DNA from: Myxococcales bacterium
GTDB lineage: Bacteria > Myxococcota > Myxococcia > Myxococcales > Myxococcaceae
NCBI GenBank assembly: GCA_003153055.1
Contig: PMBV01000339.1
Coordinates: forward strand, 1 to 33,020
Direction of reading: 5' to 3'
DNA: 33,020 nt
Within the stretch, counting starts at the first letter, position 1, and every line of letters begins with the position of its first letter. Positions 31,456 through 33,020 of this stretch are shown in pieces. The notes under the pieces were generated by a model, which was not told where the DNA came from, searched no databases, and worked only from the letters and a program-made list of their open reading frames with translations. A program made the translations under genes and the position numbers.

Positions 31456-33020
31456 TCAGGCTTTGACGTGAATTCGTCCGTCACTGGCGACGGAGTCGGA
31501 CAGGGAGCGTCCGACCTGTGATGGCTTCTGTGGACGTTCGACCTCGACTGGCTCGGGGCGCTCGCGGTGCTGGTCCCGCTGGTTCAGGTCGAAGCGGCCC
31601 AGGCTGAGGCCCTCCTGTGCCAGCGCCACGCGGAGCTCGTTCTGGCGAGCGTCGAGCATCGGGGCGGCCGGCCCGCTGGCTCGCACATCAGTGACCCCAT
31701 CGGTGACCTTGAGCTGCACCGACAACCGGCCGGCGTCACCCGTGTCGACGGAGACCCGTGCGATCGATGGCGTCAGGGAGATTCGCGCCGACGGGTCTTC
31801 CACCAGCTGAGCGACGAAGGGCTCCAGGGCCGGCGCCACTGGAGGGGGCGCATCGGGCACGACGGTCGCCGCGACTGGGAGTGGTGATGGGGCTGGACCG
31901 GGGGTGGTGACCGCAGGGCCCGCGGTCTCTTCGGGGCGTGACTTGACCCTGCTGTCTCGTTCAGTGGGCTCATCAGAGTGACCGTGCGGCTTGTGCTTGG
32001 TCGCTGTCGGCTCGGGGGTCGATACGCGGAGGGTCTCGGAGAGCGCCTTTGATCTGCCGACAACGCTGTCGAGGGCCCGTGGGGCGGCGGGTGTCGCAGG
32101 CTTAAGGGTGCTCGGTTTCGTGTCGAAGCTCTGGGTGGAGCGGGCCTGACCGGCCAAGACGCTCTGAGCGAGAGAGGGGTCGGCCTCGGTCGAACGCACG
32201 CGGACCGGGTGCTCCTGTGCCTCGGTGGAGGGCGAGGTGTGGTGGACAGCGCCGTCGGAGGCTGGGCGAGCGGGAGTACGAGGCTGGGCCTGGGCCGGCG
32301 AAGAAGAGCTCACCGCGGTGTCAGCGGAAGGCTTCGGTGCGGACGTCGCGAGGCCAGGAGCGGGGGACGCGCGTTCGACGTGTTCCCGGGTGGCGCCGGG
32401 GGGCGCGGAGGAGCGCTGGCTCGGCGAGGGTCCGGACACCCTCCACTCCCTCGGGTCGAGGGGGCCTGGGCTGGTCGTGTGAGCAGTCGCCTCGCCCAGC
32501 TGATCAGCCATTGCCGTGGCGCTCGCTCGCGAAGCCGTCTGGGTCGGCTGGGCGCGAACGTCGAGCTCGGGGATTCGGGCTGATGTGCGACCCGTCTCGA
32601 GGCCGCCTCGCGAGGTGTACGCGCCCGTCGAGATCGACTGGGAAGTGGGTGATCGAGCGGTAGATTCTGAGGTCGCGGGGCTCGACGCGTGTGAGCTCTC
32701 CGGGTTCGTCTGAGAGATCGGCGCGAGGCCGTGGCCAGTCGAGGTCGCGATGCTCGATGCGAAGGCTTTCTCTGGGTTGGTCGGGGAGATGGGCGATCGG
32801 GCACTGAGCTCCGATGCGCTGCGACCGGTCTCGAGACGCTGGCCACTCGAGGTCGCGACGCTCGAGGCGAAGGACTTTTTCGGGTTGGTCTGGGAGATGG
32901 GCGATCGGGCACTGAGCTCCGATGCGCTGCGACCGGTCTCGAGACGCTGACCACTCGAGGTCGCGACGCTCGCCGCGAAGACCTTCTCAGGGTTGGTCTG
33001 GGAGATGGGCGATCGAGCGC
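31456..33020 (-). CDS. fliK: Hook-length control protein FliK (5' end beyond window), with tandem repeats
   Basis: The minus-strand frame is open from the TGA at 31456-31458 to the window edge, 521 codons, so the start lies outside. An internal ATG at 32509-32511 is not the start: the same Ser/Thr/Pro/Ala-rich composition continues upstream without a stop. The C-terminal 120 residues form the Flg_hook-type domain that triggers the export switch: [33 protein letters not shown] and [20 protein letters not shown]. The long N-terminal part is low-complexity, as in ruler proteins, and includes 36-residue tandem repeats at its upstream visible end. It precedes flgD-flgE, the normal order. Confidence 0.88.
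   Translation of the reverse strand, partial: ARSPISQTNPEKVFAASVATSSGQRLETGRSASELSARSPISQTNPKKSFASSVATSSGQRLETGRSASELSARSPISPTNPEKAFASSIATSTGHGLAPISQTNPESSHASSPATSESTARSPTSQSISTGAYTSRGGLETGRTSARIPELDVRAQPTQTASRASATAMADQLGEATAHTTSPGPLDPREWRVSGPSPSQRSSAPPGATREHVERASPAPGLATSAPKPSADTAVSSSSPAQAQPRTPARPASDGAVHHTSPSTEAQEHPVRVRSTEADPSLAQSVLAGQARSTQSFDTKPSTLKPATPAAPRALDSVVGRSKALSETLRVSTPEPTATKHKPHGHSDEPTERDSRVKSRPEETAGPAVTTPGPAPSPLPVAATVVPDAPPPVAPALEPFVAQLVEDPSARISLTPSIARVSVDTGDAGRLSVQLKVTDGVTDVRASGPAAPMLDARQNELRVALAQEGLSLGRFDLNQRDQHRERPEPVEVERPQKPSQVGRSLSDSVASDGRIHVKA
32700..33020 (-). repeat. 108-bp in-frame tandem repeats within fliK
   Basis: Two full copies, 32784-32891 and 32892-32999, agree at about 100 of 108 positions by eye, with the first 58 bases identical. 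A third copy begins at 33000 and runs off the window. A shortened, diverged copy lies at about 32700-32783. Each unit encodes 36 residues, of the form [20 protein letters not shown] then [16 protein letters not shown]. The 108-bp period keeps the frame. Confidence 0.9.

Noticed and set aside
32700..33020. Repeats considered as a CRISPR array or minisatellite
   Set aside because: The 108-bp units are contiguous without unique spacers and keep the fliK reading frame, so they are protein-coding repeats.

Overview
The window is almost entirely a flagellar biosynthesis locus from a high-GC Gram-negative bacterium. Genes for the P-ring (flgI) and the L-ring lipoprotein (flgH) imply an outer membrane. 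High GC, flhF/flhG next to flhA and fliA, and FlbD, FliL, MotA and MotB encoded together suggest a flagellated member of the Myxococcota or another former deltaproteobacterial lineage. This assignment is inference; there is no rRNA or other taxonomic marker here. FlhF plus FlhG suggests a few flagella placed at a pole.

Layout from left to right. (1) Positions 1-42 hold the last codons of an unrelated plus-strand gene. (2) 53-4643, minus strand, is the filament module, transcribed from right to left: fliC with its own sigma-28-type promoter and a terminator behind it, then fliD, fliS, a small FliT-position gene and a TPR-containing family 2 glycosyltransferase. (3) 4716-14318, minus strand, is the rod/ring/hook-junction operon: flgF-flgG-flgA-flgH-flgI-flgJ(M23 fusion)-flgM-flgN-flgK-flgL, ending in an unrecognised 656-residue gene. 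A candidate sigma-54 promoter lies upstream of flgF. (4) 14541-17137, plus strand, is a small inverted island: fliJ and a membrane hybrid histidine kinase. (5) 17151-33020, minus strand, is the hook/motor/export operon, transcribed from right to left: fliK (cut by the window edge)-flgD-flgE-flbD-motA-motB-fliL-fliM-fliN-fliO-fliP-fliQ-fliR-flhB-flhA-flhF-flhG-fliA. Most junctions in both long operons are stop/start overlaps of 1-8 bases or gaps of only a few bases, so translation is probably coupled.

How it works together. FliO/P/Q/R with FlhA/FlhB form the export gate. FliM/FliN are C-ring parts and MotA/MotB the stator. FlgF/G/A/H/I/J build the distal rod and rings. FlgD/E/K/L/FliK build the hook, set its length and make the junction. 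FliC/FliD/FliS make the filament. FlgN and FliS are chaperones. FliA is sigma-28 and FlgM its secreted antagonist. No fliE, fliF, fliG, fliH, fliI, flgB or flgC is present; they probably lie beyond the right edge upstream of fliK, where such clusters usually keep them.

Most notable points: a FlgJ rod-binding domain fused to an M23 (LytM-type) endopeptidase domain with all metal ligands present; a FliK ruler with 36-residue (108-bp) tandem repeats running off the window; an unrecognised 656-residue protein co-transcribed with flgK/flgL that faintly resembles a degenerate class I adenylate cyclase; a FliM lacking the usual GGxG FliG-binding loop; and a fliJ separated from its usual neighbours and paired with a hybrid kinase. 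No tRNA, rRNA, CRISPR array, insertion sequence or gene-free stretch longer than 300 bases was seen. The largest gaps are 14319-14540 (divergent promoter region), 14961-15112, 3678-3815 and 29295-29424.
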